From Cyclobacterium roseum (GTDB lineage Bacteria; Bacteroidota; Bacteroidia; Cytophagales; Cyclobacteriaceae), in NCBI RefSeq assembly GCF_010119225.1, contig NZ_WNKF01000003.1, positions 62,001-126,000 on the forward strand: a stretch of DNA of 64,000 nucleotides. Reading direction: 5' to 3'. The notes under the pieces were generated by a model. That model was not told the DNA's origin, did no database searches, and was given only the letters and a program-made list of their open reading frames with translations. This document shows positions 35,978-44,021 of the stretch, one piece after another. Position numbers and translations under genes: made by a program. Each line of letters starts with the position of its first letter. Within the stretch, counting starts at the first letter, position 1.

Positions 35978-36880
35978 ATGGAAGTTACGATAGATAAAAA
36001 TTCAGGATATTGTTTTGGTGTGGAATACGCCATAAAGATGGCCGAAGATGAAATGGTTGACGACCGGAAATTGTATTGTCTTGGGGATATCGTCCATAAT
36101 GATATGGAAGTAAAACGATTGAGTAATAAAGGCCTGGTGGTGATTGACAGGGAGGATTTACGATGTCTTCACGATTGTAAAGTCCTGATCCGGGCCCATG
36201 GAGAGCCACCGGAAACCTATCGCATGGCCATTGAAAACAACATCGAATTAATCGATGCCTCCTGTCCGGTGGTATTGAAGCTACAGCACCGGGTAAAAAC
36301 CGCCTTCGATAAAATGCAAAACCAGAAGGGGCAAATCGTTATTTACGGGAAAAAGGGGCATGCCGAGGTCATTGGCCTCACCGGCCAAACCCTTGAAAAA
36401 GCCATCGTGGTGATGGATGATGAAGACCTTGAACAAATTGATTTTTCAAGGCCGGTGACATTATTCAGCCAAACCACCAAAAGTACCAAAGGCTTTTATG
36501 CGCTCAAGCAAAAAATTGAAGAGCGAATTCGAGAAGCCAAAGGAAAAATGGAAGAGTTGGATTTTAATGCCAATGATTCCATTTGCAGGCAGGTCTCTAA
36601 CCGGGAACCACAATTGCAAAAATTTTCGGAGGACAATGATGTCGTCATCTTTGTTTCCGGCAAAAAAAGTTCGAACGGTAAGGCCCTGTACCAGGTCTGC
36701 AAAGGGATAAATACCAGGAGCTATTTTGTCGAGAACGAGCAAGATATAAACCCTGACTGGATCATGCCCGAAGATAAGGTGGGCATTTGCGGGGCTACTT
36801 CTACCCCTATGTGGTTGATGGAGCAAGTAAAGGAACACATTCTGTTTCTGGATACGCCCTCGGTGGAAGCGGAATTATAA
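35978..36880 (+). CDS. ispH: 4-hydroxy-3-methylbut-2-enyl diphosphate reductase
   Basis: A 300-residue iron-sulfur enzyme that makes IPP and DMAPP from HMBPP, the last step of the MEP isoprenoid route. The three cluster cysteines are visible: GYCFGVEYA near residue 12, DASCPVV near 96, and SICRQVSNRE near 200. It lies 4 bp after cmk, so the genes are co-transcribed. The route feeds quinones and the carotenoids whose genes are elsewhere in this window. Confidence 0.95.
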   Translation: MEVTIDKNSGYCFGVEYAIKMAEDEMVDDRKLYCLGDIVHNDMEVKRLSNKGLVVIDREDLRCLHDCKVLIRAHGEPPETYRMAIENNIELIDASCPVVLKLQHRVKTAFDKMQNQKGQIVIYGKKGHAEVIGLTGQTLEKAIVVMDDEDLEQIDFSRPVTLFSQTTKSTKGFYALKQKIEERIREAKGKMEELDFNANDSICRQVSNREPQLQKFSEDNDVVIFVSGKKSSNGKALYQVCKGINTRSYFVENEQDINPDWIMPEDKVGICGATSTPMWLMEQVKEHILFLDTPSVEAEL

Positions 36881-36961
36881 ATAGAGGCAAAAGAGGTGGG
36901 CGATCGTTCAATATTTGATAAATAAACAAGGAATTAGCTTCTAATAACTAATGTAATTTAT

Positions 36962-36969
36962 TAGATTTG
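36962..36969 (+). promoter_or_regulatory. Possible -7 box of the nqr operon
   Basis: TAGATTTG fits TAnnTTTG and lies 41 bp before the nqrA start. The -33 region has only CTTC at the expected distance. Confidence 0.4.
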
Positions 36970-37009
36970 AGGCGTTTTTCATAGGATCATATAGTTTCAA
37001 AAATTAAAT

Positions 37010-38371
37010 ATGTCAAAACAAATCAAGCTTAAAAAAGGGTTTGATATACGCCTGGTTGGTAAAGCCGAAAATAAGATCGGTGATTTTCAGCCTGTCAAAA
37101 CCTTTGCCATCAAACCTACAGACTTCATCGGAATGCGACGGCCAAAGGTCATCGTCAAAGAAGGTGATACGGTAAAGGCAGGTTCTCCTATTTTATTTGA
37201 TAAGAAATTGGAAAAAGTGCAATACGTGGCACCTGTTTCCGGGGAGATTGTTGAAATCAAGCGAGGAGAAAAAAGAAAATTGTTGGAAATTAAAATCCTG
37301 GCTGACAGTGAAATTAATTTTGAGAATTTTGAAAAATTCACCGAAGCTGATATTGCTGCTGCCAGTCGGGAAAAGCTGGTGGATCACATGACCGCTACGG
37401 GAGTGTGGCCTCAAATTATTCAGCGCCCTTACGGTGTTGTAGCCGATCCGGAGGACGAGCCCAAGAATATTTTTATTTCCTGTTTTGACACCCACCCACT
37501 GGCTCCGGATTATGATTTCCTTCTGAAAGGTCAGGCCAACTATTTTCAGGCTGGTATCAACGTGCTGAAGAAACTTACCAAGGGCGGCGTCTTTCTGGGG
37601 CTCTCCGGTGAATCTAAGTCGTCCGAAATGGCGAACATTCAGGGGGTGGAAACCAATTATTTCTCCGGCCCTCATCCTGCGGGCAACGTAGGAGTTCAAA
37701 TTCATCACATTGCTCCCATTAATAAAGGCGAAACGATTTGGACCCTAAACCCTTATGGAGTAGTCCAAATCGGGAAATTGTTTACGAACGGTCACTATGA
37801 TGCCTCCAAGCTAATTGCCTTAACCGGATCCGAGATAAAAACCCCTGTTTACGCCCAAACCTATATTGGAAGCTGCGTGGATAGCTATGTGGCTGGAAAT
37901 ACGAACTCGGATAACGTAAGGGTGGTATCTGGAAACGTGCTGACTGGGGAGAAAATTAAACGGGATGGGTACCTGGGATTTTATGATCACCAGCTAACCG
38001 CCATTCCAGAGGGAGATTATTACGAATTTCTGGGGTGGATGAAGCCTACGACGGAAAAACTGAGTTACCACAAGGCACTCGGTTTGCTGTCCTTTTTGTA
38101 TCCAAAAAAGGAATACGCTCTGGATTCCAACGTTAGAGGAGAAGAACGAGCTTTCGTCCAAACAGGTGTTTTTGAGAGTGTGACTCCAATGGATATCTAT
38201 CCGGTATACCTTTTAAAAGCTATCATGGCAGAAGATTTTGATGAAATGGAGGAGTTGGGAATCTACGAGGTAATTGAGGAAGACCTGGCACTTTGTGAAT
38301 TTGTGGATGTTTCCAAACACCCGGTGCAGGAAATAGTTAGAAAAGGTATAGAACTCATTCAATTTAGTTAA
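37010..38371 (+). CDS. nqrA: Na+-translocating NADH:quinone reductase subunit A
   Basis: A 453-residue peripheral subunit of the Na+-NQR. The N-terminus (IKLKKGFDIRLVGKAE) and the lipoyl-like KVIVKEGDTVKAGSPILFDKK, YVAPVSGEIVEIKRGEKR segments are typical. NqrA lies on the cytoplasmic face and takes part in quinone reduction. It is the first gene of the operon, followed by nqrB after 4 bp. Confidence 0.95.
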   Translation: MSKQIKLKKGFDIRLVGKAENKIGDFQPVKTFAIKPTDFIGMRRPKVIVKEGDTVKAGSPILFDKKLEKVQYVAPVSGEIVEIKRGEKRKLLEIKILADSEINFENFEKFTEADIAAASREKLVDHMTATGVWPQIIQRPYGVVADPEDEPKNIFISCFDTHPLAPDYDFLLKGQANYFQAGINVLKKLTKGGVFLGLSGESKSSEMANIQGVETNYFSGPHPAGNVGVQIHHIAPINKGETIWTLNPYGVVQIGKLFTNGHYDASKLIALTGSEIKTPVYAQTYIGSCVDSYVAGNTNSDNVRVVSGNVLTGEKIKRDGYLGFYDHQLTAIPEGDYYEFLGWMKPTTEKLSYHKALGLLSFLYPKKEYALDSNVRGEERAFVQTGVFESVTPMDIYPVYLLKAIMAEDFDEMEELGIYEVIEEDLALCEFVDVSKHPVQEIVRKGIELIQFS

Positions 38372-38375
38372 TCAT

Positions 38376-39578
38376 ATGAAGTTTTTACGTGACCTGTTGG
38401 ATAAGCAGAAGCCCCTTTTTCAAAAGGGAGGAAAATTAGAAAACCTCTACTACTTGTATGAGGCTGGAGAAACATTTCTGTTTTCTCCCAAGCATACGAC
38501 AGCACCCAGAGGCGCACAGGTGAAAGACGCAATCGATTTGAAGCGGATGATGATCACCGTGGTGATCGCCATGATTCCCTGTTTGTTATTCGGTATTTAC
38601 AATACCGGCCATATGCACTACCTTGCGGTAGGGGAAGCGGCTAGCTTTGGAGATAAGTTTATACTGGGACTGACGCTGGTATTGCCGATCGTTATCGTCG
38701 CCTATGCGGCCGGAGGCTTGGTGGAGGCTGTCTTTGCTGTGGTCCGGAAGCACCCGATTAATGAAGGATTTTTGGTGACCGGAATGTTGATTCCTCTGGT
38801 GGTTCCTGCTACGACACCGTTATGGCAGGTGGCACTTGCCACCATTTTTGCAGTCGTAATTGCCAAGGAGGTTTTTGGCGGAACGGGAATGAATATCCTG
38901 AACGTGGCCATGACAGCAAGGGCCTTTTTGTACTTTGCTTATCCTGCGCAGATTTCAGGAGATCAGGTCTGGACCTACCTGGGTGACAAAACACCAGTAG
39001 ATGGATTTTCGGGTGCTACTGCCCTTTCCGTTGCGTATCAATCCGGCCAGGAAGGGGTAGATGCCGCTTCCAATCTTGCCAGTCATAATTCGGCAATCAT
39101 GGATAATATGTTTGGCTTTGCTAACATGTTTTTTGGATTTATTCCAGGTTCCATCGGGGAAACCTCCACGTTAATGGTACTACTAGGGGCAGCGATTCTG
39201 CTGTTTACCGGTGTGGCTAGTTGGAAAATCATGCTGAGCGCGTTTGGCGGCGCCTATATCATGGCTGCCATCATGCAATTGTTGGCGGTAAACGAATTTA
39301 TGGCGATGCCAGCACATTATCACCTGGTGATGGGAGGAATTGCCTTCGGAATTGTATTTATGGCAACAGATCCTGTTTCGGCTGCTCAGACGGAATCCGG
39401 GAAGTGGGTTTATGGCTTGCTGATCGGTGTACTTACGATCATTATAAGGGTGACAAATCCGGCCTATCCGGAAGGAATCATGCTTGCGGTGTTGTTTATG
39501 AACGTATTCGCCCCGCTGATCGATCATTATGTAGTAAAAGCTAACAAGAAAAGGAGGTTACAACGTGCAACAGTCTAA
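38376..39578 (+). CDS. nqrB: Na+-NQR subunit B
   Basis: A 400-residue membrane subunit with about ten helices. It has the FMN attachment site DGFSGATALS, where the threonine carries a phosphoester-bound FMN, and MATDPVSAAQT near the C-terminus. NqrB also binds riboflavin and forms the main Na+ channel with NqrD/E. Its end overlaps the nqrC start by 14 bp. Confidence 0.95.
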   Translation: MKFLRDLLDKQKPLFQKGGKLENLYYLYEAGETFLFSPKHTTAPRGAQVKDAIDLKRMMITVVIAMIPCLLFGIYNTGHMHYLAVGEAASFGDKFILGLTLVLPIVIVAYAAGGLVEAVFAVVRKHPINEGFLVTGMLIPLVVPATTPLWQVALATIFAVVIAKEVFGGTGMNILNVAMTARAFLYFAYPAQISGDQVWTYLGDKTPVDGFSGATALSVAYQSGQEGVDAASNLASHNSAIMDNMFGFANMFFGFIPGSIGETSTLMVLLGAAILLFTGVASWKIMLSAFGGAYIMAAIMQLLAVNEFMAMPAHYHLVMGGIAFGIVFMATDPVSAAQTESGKWVYGLLIGVLTIIIRVTNPAYPEGIMLAVLFMNVFAPLIDHYVVKANKKRRLQRATV

Positions 39579-40332
39579 CGCTTACATTATCACATTTTCA
39601 ATAATCCTGACCGTAGTTTTGGGTTTATTGCTTTCCGGTACCGCTGAGGTATTGAAACCCATACAGAAAAAGGCTGAGGAACTAGACACCAAAAAGCAAA
39701 TTTTGGGCGCCGTGATGGCGGCAGATGAAATTGATGCCATGAAGCCTGAGGAAATCAATACCTTTTACCAGAATCGAATTTCTTCGAAGGTGGTCAATAT
39801 AGAAGGAGAAGAAGTAGAAGAACAAGATGGGGCGCAGGTAACTGCCGAAACCATCGATGTAGGAAAAAATTATAAGAAGGCACCGGAAGACCGGTTGTAT
39901 CCTGTATTTATTTTCCAGGAAGAAGGAAACGAAGATGCTGTCGCCTCTTACATCTTTCCGGTATATGGAAACGGGCTATGGGACAATATTTGGGGATACC
40001 TGGCCTTACAAACGGATATGGAGACCATTGAGGGGATTACCTTTTCTCATGCCGGCGAAACCCCGGGACTAGGTGCGAGAATTACCTCCACAGATGTTCA
40101 GCAGCGATACAAGGAAAAGTCCATATACGATGAAAGTGGCGAGTTGGTATCGGTAGTGATGCAAAAAGGAGAAGGTAAAGACTATTCCGGAGAGCCGCAT
40201 AAAGTGGATGGCTTGTCAGGAGCTACCATTACGGCTGAAGGGGTAAATAGAATGTTGAAAAGCTATCTGGAGCATTACAAGGCTTACATGGAAAAGAATA
40301 AAGAAGGTTCTTCCAGAATGGCATCCAATTAA
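39565..40332 (+). CDS. nqrC: Na+-NQR subunit C
   Basis: A 255-residue subunit with one N-terminal helix (AYIITFSIILTVVLGLLLSG) and a periplasmic FMN domain. The SGATITAEG motif holds the threonine that bonds FMN covalently. The start is a GTG with a strong Shine-Dalgarno sequence (AAGGAGG, 8 bp upstream), rare for this genome and consistent with reinitiation inside the overlapping nqrB end. Confidence 0.95.
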   Translation: MQQSNAYIITFSIILTVVLGLLLSGTAEVLKPIQKKAEELDTKKQILGAVMAADEIDAMKPEEINTFYQNRISSKVVNIEGEEVEEQDGAQVTAETIDVGKNYKKAPEDRLYPVFIFQEEGNEDAVASYIFPVYGNGLWDNIWGYLALQTDMETIEGITFSHAGETPGLGARITSTDVQQRYKEKSIYDESGELVSVVMQKGEGKDYSGEPHKVDGLSGATITAEGVNRMLKSYLEHYKAYMEKNKEGSSRMASN

Positions 40333-40358
40333 TTTGAACGTTTCAATAGAACAACGAT

Positions 40359-41042
40359 ATGAGTACAGACACTGCTGAAAAAGAAATAGCTATAAAAGAG
40401 TCAGAAGCGCTTCTTTCGAAAAGAAGGAAAAAGCTAATGACCGATCCTTTGGTAGATGATAATCCCATAACCATTCAGGTGTTGGGTATTTGTTCTGCGC
40501 TAGCGGTTACCACCCAGATGCAGCCTACCTTGGTAATGGCATTATCCGTTATTTTTGTCATGGTAATGGCCAACTTGTCGATATCCCTGTTGAGAAATAA
40601 AATCCCAACCAGGGTGAGAATCATCGTGCAGTTGGCAGTGGTAGCCTCTTTGGTTACCCTGGTAAATGAAGTATTGCAAGCCTTCGCTTATGATATGTAT
40701 AAGGAACTATCCGTTTTTGTAGGCTTGATTATCACCAACTGTATTGTGATGGGACGCCTGGAAGCCTTTGCGCTTGGTAATAAACCCTATGATTCGGTAC
40801 TGGATGGTTTTGGGAGTGCGTTGGGGTACTCCTGGATTATTCTGACAGTTGCCTTTTTCAGGGAATTATGGGGATCAGGTTCACTATTTGGCATTCCTAT
40901 TTTCGATGGAATATCCAGCCTTTTTGGTTCCGACTTCCAGTTGGCCACCAATGGGCTAATGGTATCTCCGGTGGGAGCCTTTATTATCCTTGGCCTGCTG
41001 ATTTGGGTGCAGCGCACCAAGACTGGTTATGTGGAACATTAA
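40359..41042 (+). CDS. nqrD: Na+-NQR subunit D
   Basis: A 227-residue membrane subunit with about six helices. LVDDNPITIQVLGICSALAV and TNCIVMGRLEAFALG are family blocks; the Cys in the latter takes part in the membrane-embedded 2Fe-2S centre between NqrD and NqrE. The N-terminal 30 residues are a charged extension compared with E. coli-type RnfE/NqrD. It is followed by nqrE after 12 bp. Confidence 0.95.
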   Translation: MSTDTAEKEIAIKESEALLSKRRKKLMTDPLVDDNPITIQVLGICSALAVTTQMQPTLVMALSVIFVMVMANLSISLLRNKIPTRVRIIVQLAVVASLVTLVNEVLQAFAYDMYKELSVFVGLIITNCIVMGRLEAFALGNKPYDSVLDGFGSALGYSWIILTVAFFRELWGSGSLFGIPIFDGISSLFGSDFQLATNGLMVSPVGAFIILGLLIWVQRTKTGYVEH

Positions 41043-41054
41043 AAGTAAGAAGGA

Positions 41055-41666
41055 ATGGAATTATTTAACTTAGCAATACGGTCAATTTTTATTGACAACA
41101 TGGTTTTTGCCTACTTTCTGGGGATGTGTTCGTTTTTGGCGGTGTCCAAAAAAGTGAGCACAGCGCTGGGCCTTGGAGCTGCTGTAATTTTCGTTTTGAC
41201 GATTACCGTGCCGCTCAATTGGCTCTTGAATGAATTTATATTAAAAGAAGGTGCATTGGCCTTTTTGGGAGCATCCTTTGCTACGATTGACCTTACCTTT
41301 CTACGGTTTATTATGTTTATTGCCATCATCGCCGCCATGGTTCAATTGGTGGAAATGGTCGTTGAGAAGTTCGCTCCGGCACTTTATGGTGCGTTGGGTA
41401 TTTTTCTTCCTTTGATTGCGGTAAACTGTGCCATCCTGGGGGGATCGCTTTTTATGGCGCAAAGGGACTATACCCTGGCAGAAGCTACGGTTTATGGATT
41501 TGGATCCGGAACGGGGTTCTTTCTTGCCATTGTGGCGTTAGCTGCCATTCGGGAAAAATTGAAGTATTCAAACGTCCCTAACGGTTTGAAAGGTCTCGGT
41601 ATTACCATGCTGATCACCGGGCTTATGGGAATCGCCTTCATGTCCTTTATGGGAATAGATTTGTAA
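41055..41666 (+). CDS. nqrE: Na+-NQR subunit E
   Basis: A 203-residue membrane subunit, partner of Nqr[21 protein letters not shown] contains a conserved Cys and [15 protein letters not shown] the second Cys that ligates the shared Fe-S centre. It is the last gene of the cluster: a terminator follows 36 bp later, and nqrF, the NADH-oxidising subunit that normally comes next, is absent. Confidence 0.95.
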   Translation: MELFNLAIRSIFIDNMVFAYFLGMCSFLAVSKKVSTALGLGAAVIFVLTITVPLNWLLNEFILKEGALAFLGASFATIDLTFLRFIMFIAIIAAMVQLVEMVVEKFAPALYGALGIFLPLIAVNCAILGGSLFMAQRDYTLAEATVYGFGSGTGFFLAIVALAAIREKLKYSNVPNGLKGLGITMLITGLMGIAFMSFMGIDL

Positions 41667-41701
41667 CATTCCGTATACAGACTCCATTTGGTACAAATTG
41701 T

Positions 41702-41740
41702 AAAACCCTGTTCACTTTTTTTGAGAGCAGGGTTTTTTTC
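41702..41740 (+). terminator. Rho-independent terminator of the nqr operon
   Basis: An 8-bp stem (AAACCCTG/CAGGGTTT) with a 17-nt loop is followed by a run of seven T. It stands between nqrE and the DUF502 gene. Confidence 0.85.
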
Positions 41741-41770
41741 TTTCTTTACTGCTTCTAACTAACAACCGCC

Positions 41771-42397
41771 ATGGCTGATTTCACATCAAAGCGAATTTTA
41801 GGCTACTTTCTGCGAGGATTGCTTTTTGTCGTCCCCTTTTTTCTGACGGGATACATTATCATTCTTACAGTTCAATTTCTCGATAACATTATCCCGGTAA
41901 ACATTCCGGGATTGGGAATCCTAGTCATGTTGGTCTTTGTAACGCTGGTAGGGTATCTGACCAGTATTTTTATCACCAAGTCTATTTTTGAAGAGCTGGA
42001 AAAAATAGTCTTTAAAATTCCTTTGGTGAATATCCTTTATACCAGTATCAAAGACCTGATGTCTGCTTTTGTGGGGGATAAGAAGAAGTTCAATACACCG
42101 ATCATTGTAAAGTTGTCGGAAAATATTTCTCGCCTGGGTTTTATGACTCAGGATGACCTCAAGGTTCTTGGGCAGGAAGATTTGGTAGCTGTATACTTTC
42201 CTCATTCCTATAATTTCAGTGGAAACTTATTTCTGGTTCCCAGAGCAAATGTGACCCGCTTAAAAAATGTAAACAGTACCGAAATCATGAAGTTTATTGT
42301 TTCGGGAGGGGTCTCTCAGTTGAATTACTACAAATATCCAAACAAAGCGAAGGATCAGCAGGGTCAGGAACCCGGCTTATCCTCCGAGGGACTTTGA
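41771..42397 (+). CDS. DUF502 family membrane protein
   Basis: A 208-residue protein with two N-terminal membrane helices (about residues 10-33 and 45-70) and a soluble C-terminal domain. IPLVNILYTSIKDLMSAFVG and VAVYFPHSYNFSGNLFLVPR are family blocks. DUF502 proteins are widespread and have no defined function. The next gene starts 4 bp after it, so they are probably co-transcribed. Confidence 0.88.
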   Translation: MADFTSKRILGYFLRGLLFVVPFFLTGYIIILTVQFLDNIIPVNIPGLGILVMLVFVTLVGYLTSIFITKSIFEELEKIVFKIPLVNILYTSIKDLMSAFVGDKKKFNTPIIVKLSENISRLGFMTQDDLKVLGQEDLVAVYFPHSYNFSGNLFLVPRANVTRLKNVNSTEIMKFIVSGGVSQLNYYKYPNKAKDQQGQEPGLSSEGL

Positions 42398-42400
42398 TAT

Positions 42401-43528
42401 ATGTATTCGATCCCCTTTAACCAGCCCTATGTAACCCGTAACGAATGGGTATACGTCCAGGATGCACTGGCGCAAGGCAGGTTATCCTCGAATGGGAAGT
42501 ACACGCATAAATGCCAACAATTTTTTGAGAGCACGTTTGGATTCAGGAAAACCTTTCTAGCCCATTCCTGCACTCAGGCGCTCGAAATGGCAGCCTTGTT
42601 GCTGAACCTTGGCCCTGAGGACGAGGTGATTCTGCCAAGCTATGCTTACGTAAGTACCGCCAATGCCTTCGCACTCCGTGGATGCCGGCTGGTATTTGCC
42701 GATAGTCGACCCGATTATCCGGGCATCGATGAGACCGAAATCGAAAGGCTGATAAGCAGCCGAACGCGGGCAATTGTACTCGTCCACTATGGCGGGGTGG
42801 CATGTAATATGGATCCAATCCTTGATTTGTGTAAGAGGTATAACTTGTTTTTGATTGAAGATGCGGCAGCGGCCTTGGATGGGTATTACCTGTCAAAGGA
42901 GGGTGATGCCCGTCCACTGGGTAGTATGGGGGATTTTGCGACCTTTTCTTTTCACGAAACGAAGAATATCAGTTGCGGAGAAGGAGGATTGTTGGTGGTC
43001 AATAATCCCTCGTTTTTCCAGGAGGCAGATTGGGTGTGGAACCGGGGGACCAATCGTTCTGATTTTGACAAGGGAAATCGCTCCTCCTACGAGTGGGTAC
43101 ACCTGGGCTCCGCTTTCGCTCCCTCGGAAATCGCTGCCGCCTGGCTTTGGGCGCAGTTGGAAAACCTGGCTGTCATTCAGAAAAAAAGAGCAGTGGTATG
43201 GCATTGGTATCAAACGCATCTTAAGGAAGTTTTACCTTCTTTTTCTGGCCAATTGCCTGTAATCCCCACTTTTGCCCGGCAAAATTTCAATACTTTTTAC
43301 CTGTTGATGGATCAGCGCCGGGATCGGGAGGACTTGATTGCGTATTTAAAATCCAAAGAGGTCCTTTCGGTGTTTCATTACCGCTGCCTGCATCTGAGTC
43401 CCTATTTTAGGGATAAGTACCAGGGGAAGCCCTTGGTAGAAGCGGAAAAATACCAGGATAGATTGCTCCGGTTACCTGTTTTTGCCGATCTCGATGTCAA
43501 CCGGTTGGAAAAGAAATTGCTTTCCTGA
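42401..43528 (+). CDS. DegT/DnrJ/EryC1-family sugar aminotransferase (RffA-like)
   Basis: A 375-residue PLP enzyme similar to dTDP-4-amino-4,6-dideoxygalactose transaminase. The PLP-binding lysine is in SFHETKNISCGEGG, EDAAAALDG holds the pyridine-N aspartate, and EVILPSYAYVSTANAFALRG is the family block near residue 75. Relatives convert a dTDP-4-keto sugar to its amino sugar for cell-envelope glycans. No other glycan-synthesis genes adjoin it, so the pathway is unknown. Confidence 0.87.
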   Translation: MYSIPFNQPYVTRNEWVYVQDALAQGRLSSNGKYTHKCQQFFESTFGFRKTFLAHSCTQALEMAALLLNLGPEDEVILPSYAYVSTANAFALRGCRLVFADSRPDYPGIDETEIERLISSRTRAIVLVHYGGVACNMDPILDLCKRYNLFLIEDAAAALDGYYLSKEGDARPLGSMGDFATFSFHETKNISCGEGGLLVVNNPSFFQEADWVWNRGTNRSDFDKGNRSSYEWVHLGSAFAPSEIAAAWLWAQLENLAVIQKKRAVVWHWYQTHLKEVLPSFSGQLPVIPTFARQNFNTFYLLMDQRRDREDLIAYLKSKEVLSVFHYRCLHLSPYFRDKYQGKPLVEAEKYQDRLLRLPVFADLDVNRLEKKLLS

Positions 43529-43549
43529 ATGAACGGTAAAGATACCAAT

Positions 43550-43581
43550 AAAAAAAGGTCCTTTTTCAAGAAAAGGACCTT
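43550..43581 (-). terminator. Rho-independent terminator of trxA (possibly bidirectional)
   Basis: An 11-bp stem (AAGGTCCTTTT/AAAAGGACCTT) with a 5-nt loop sits between the convergent RffA-like and thioredoxin genes. On the minus strand it is followed by a run of T; on the plus strand the tract is CTTCATTC. Confidence 0.8.
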
Positions 43582-43608
43582 CTTCATTCTACGTATGTTG
43601 TAAGAAAA

Positions 43609-43929
43609 TTAAATCTGTGCTTCCAATTTATCTGCGAGTACCGATTTAGGAACGGCACCGATAACTTTATCTACTACTTTACCTTCTTTGAATATAAGCA
43701 GTGTTGGGATGCTTCTGATGCCAAACTGAGAAGGTACACCTAAATTGGCATCTACATCCATTTTAGCAATGGTGGCCTTTCCTTCGTAATCTCCTGCCAG
43801 TTCTTCCACTATTGGTCCGATCATTTTACAGGGTCCACACCATTCTGCCCAAAAGTCTACCAAAACCGGTTGTTCTGAATTGATGATTTCTTCAAAGTTG
43901 GTATCTGTAACTTCAATTGCTTTTGCCAT
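43609..43929 (-). CDS. trxA: Thioredoxin
   Basis: A 106-residue classic thioredoxin with the active site WAEWCGPCKM (residues 28-37), the cis-proline stretch RSIPTLLIFKEG and the DVDANLGVPSQFGI segment before it. It reduces protein disulfides in the cytoplasm. It stands alone, about 90 bp downstream of dnaE in the same direction, with its own terminator. Confidence 0.95.
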   Translation of the reverse strand: MAKAIEVTDTNFEEIINSEQPVLVDFWAEWCGPCKMIGPIVEELAGDYEGKATIAKMDVDANLGVPSQFGIRSIPTLLIFKEGKVVDKVIGAVPKSVLADKLEAQI

Positions 43930-44021
43930 CTTATTGTTATTATAATTTTGAAAATATATATCTTAATCCGATTATCATCCGATTAGTTCCATCAGATGTC
44001 CATATTTTCCTTCGATCCCAC

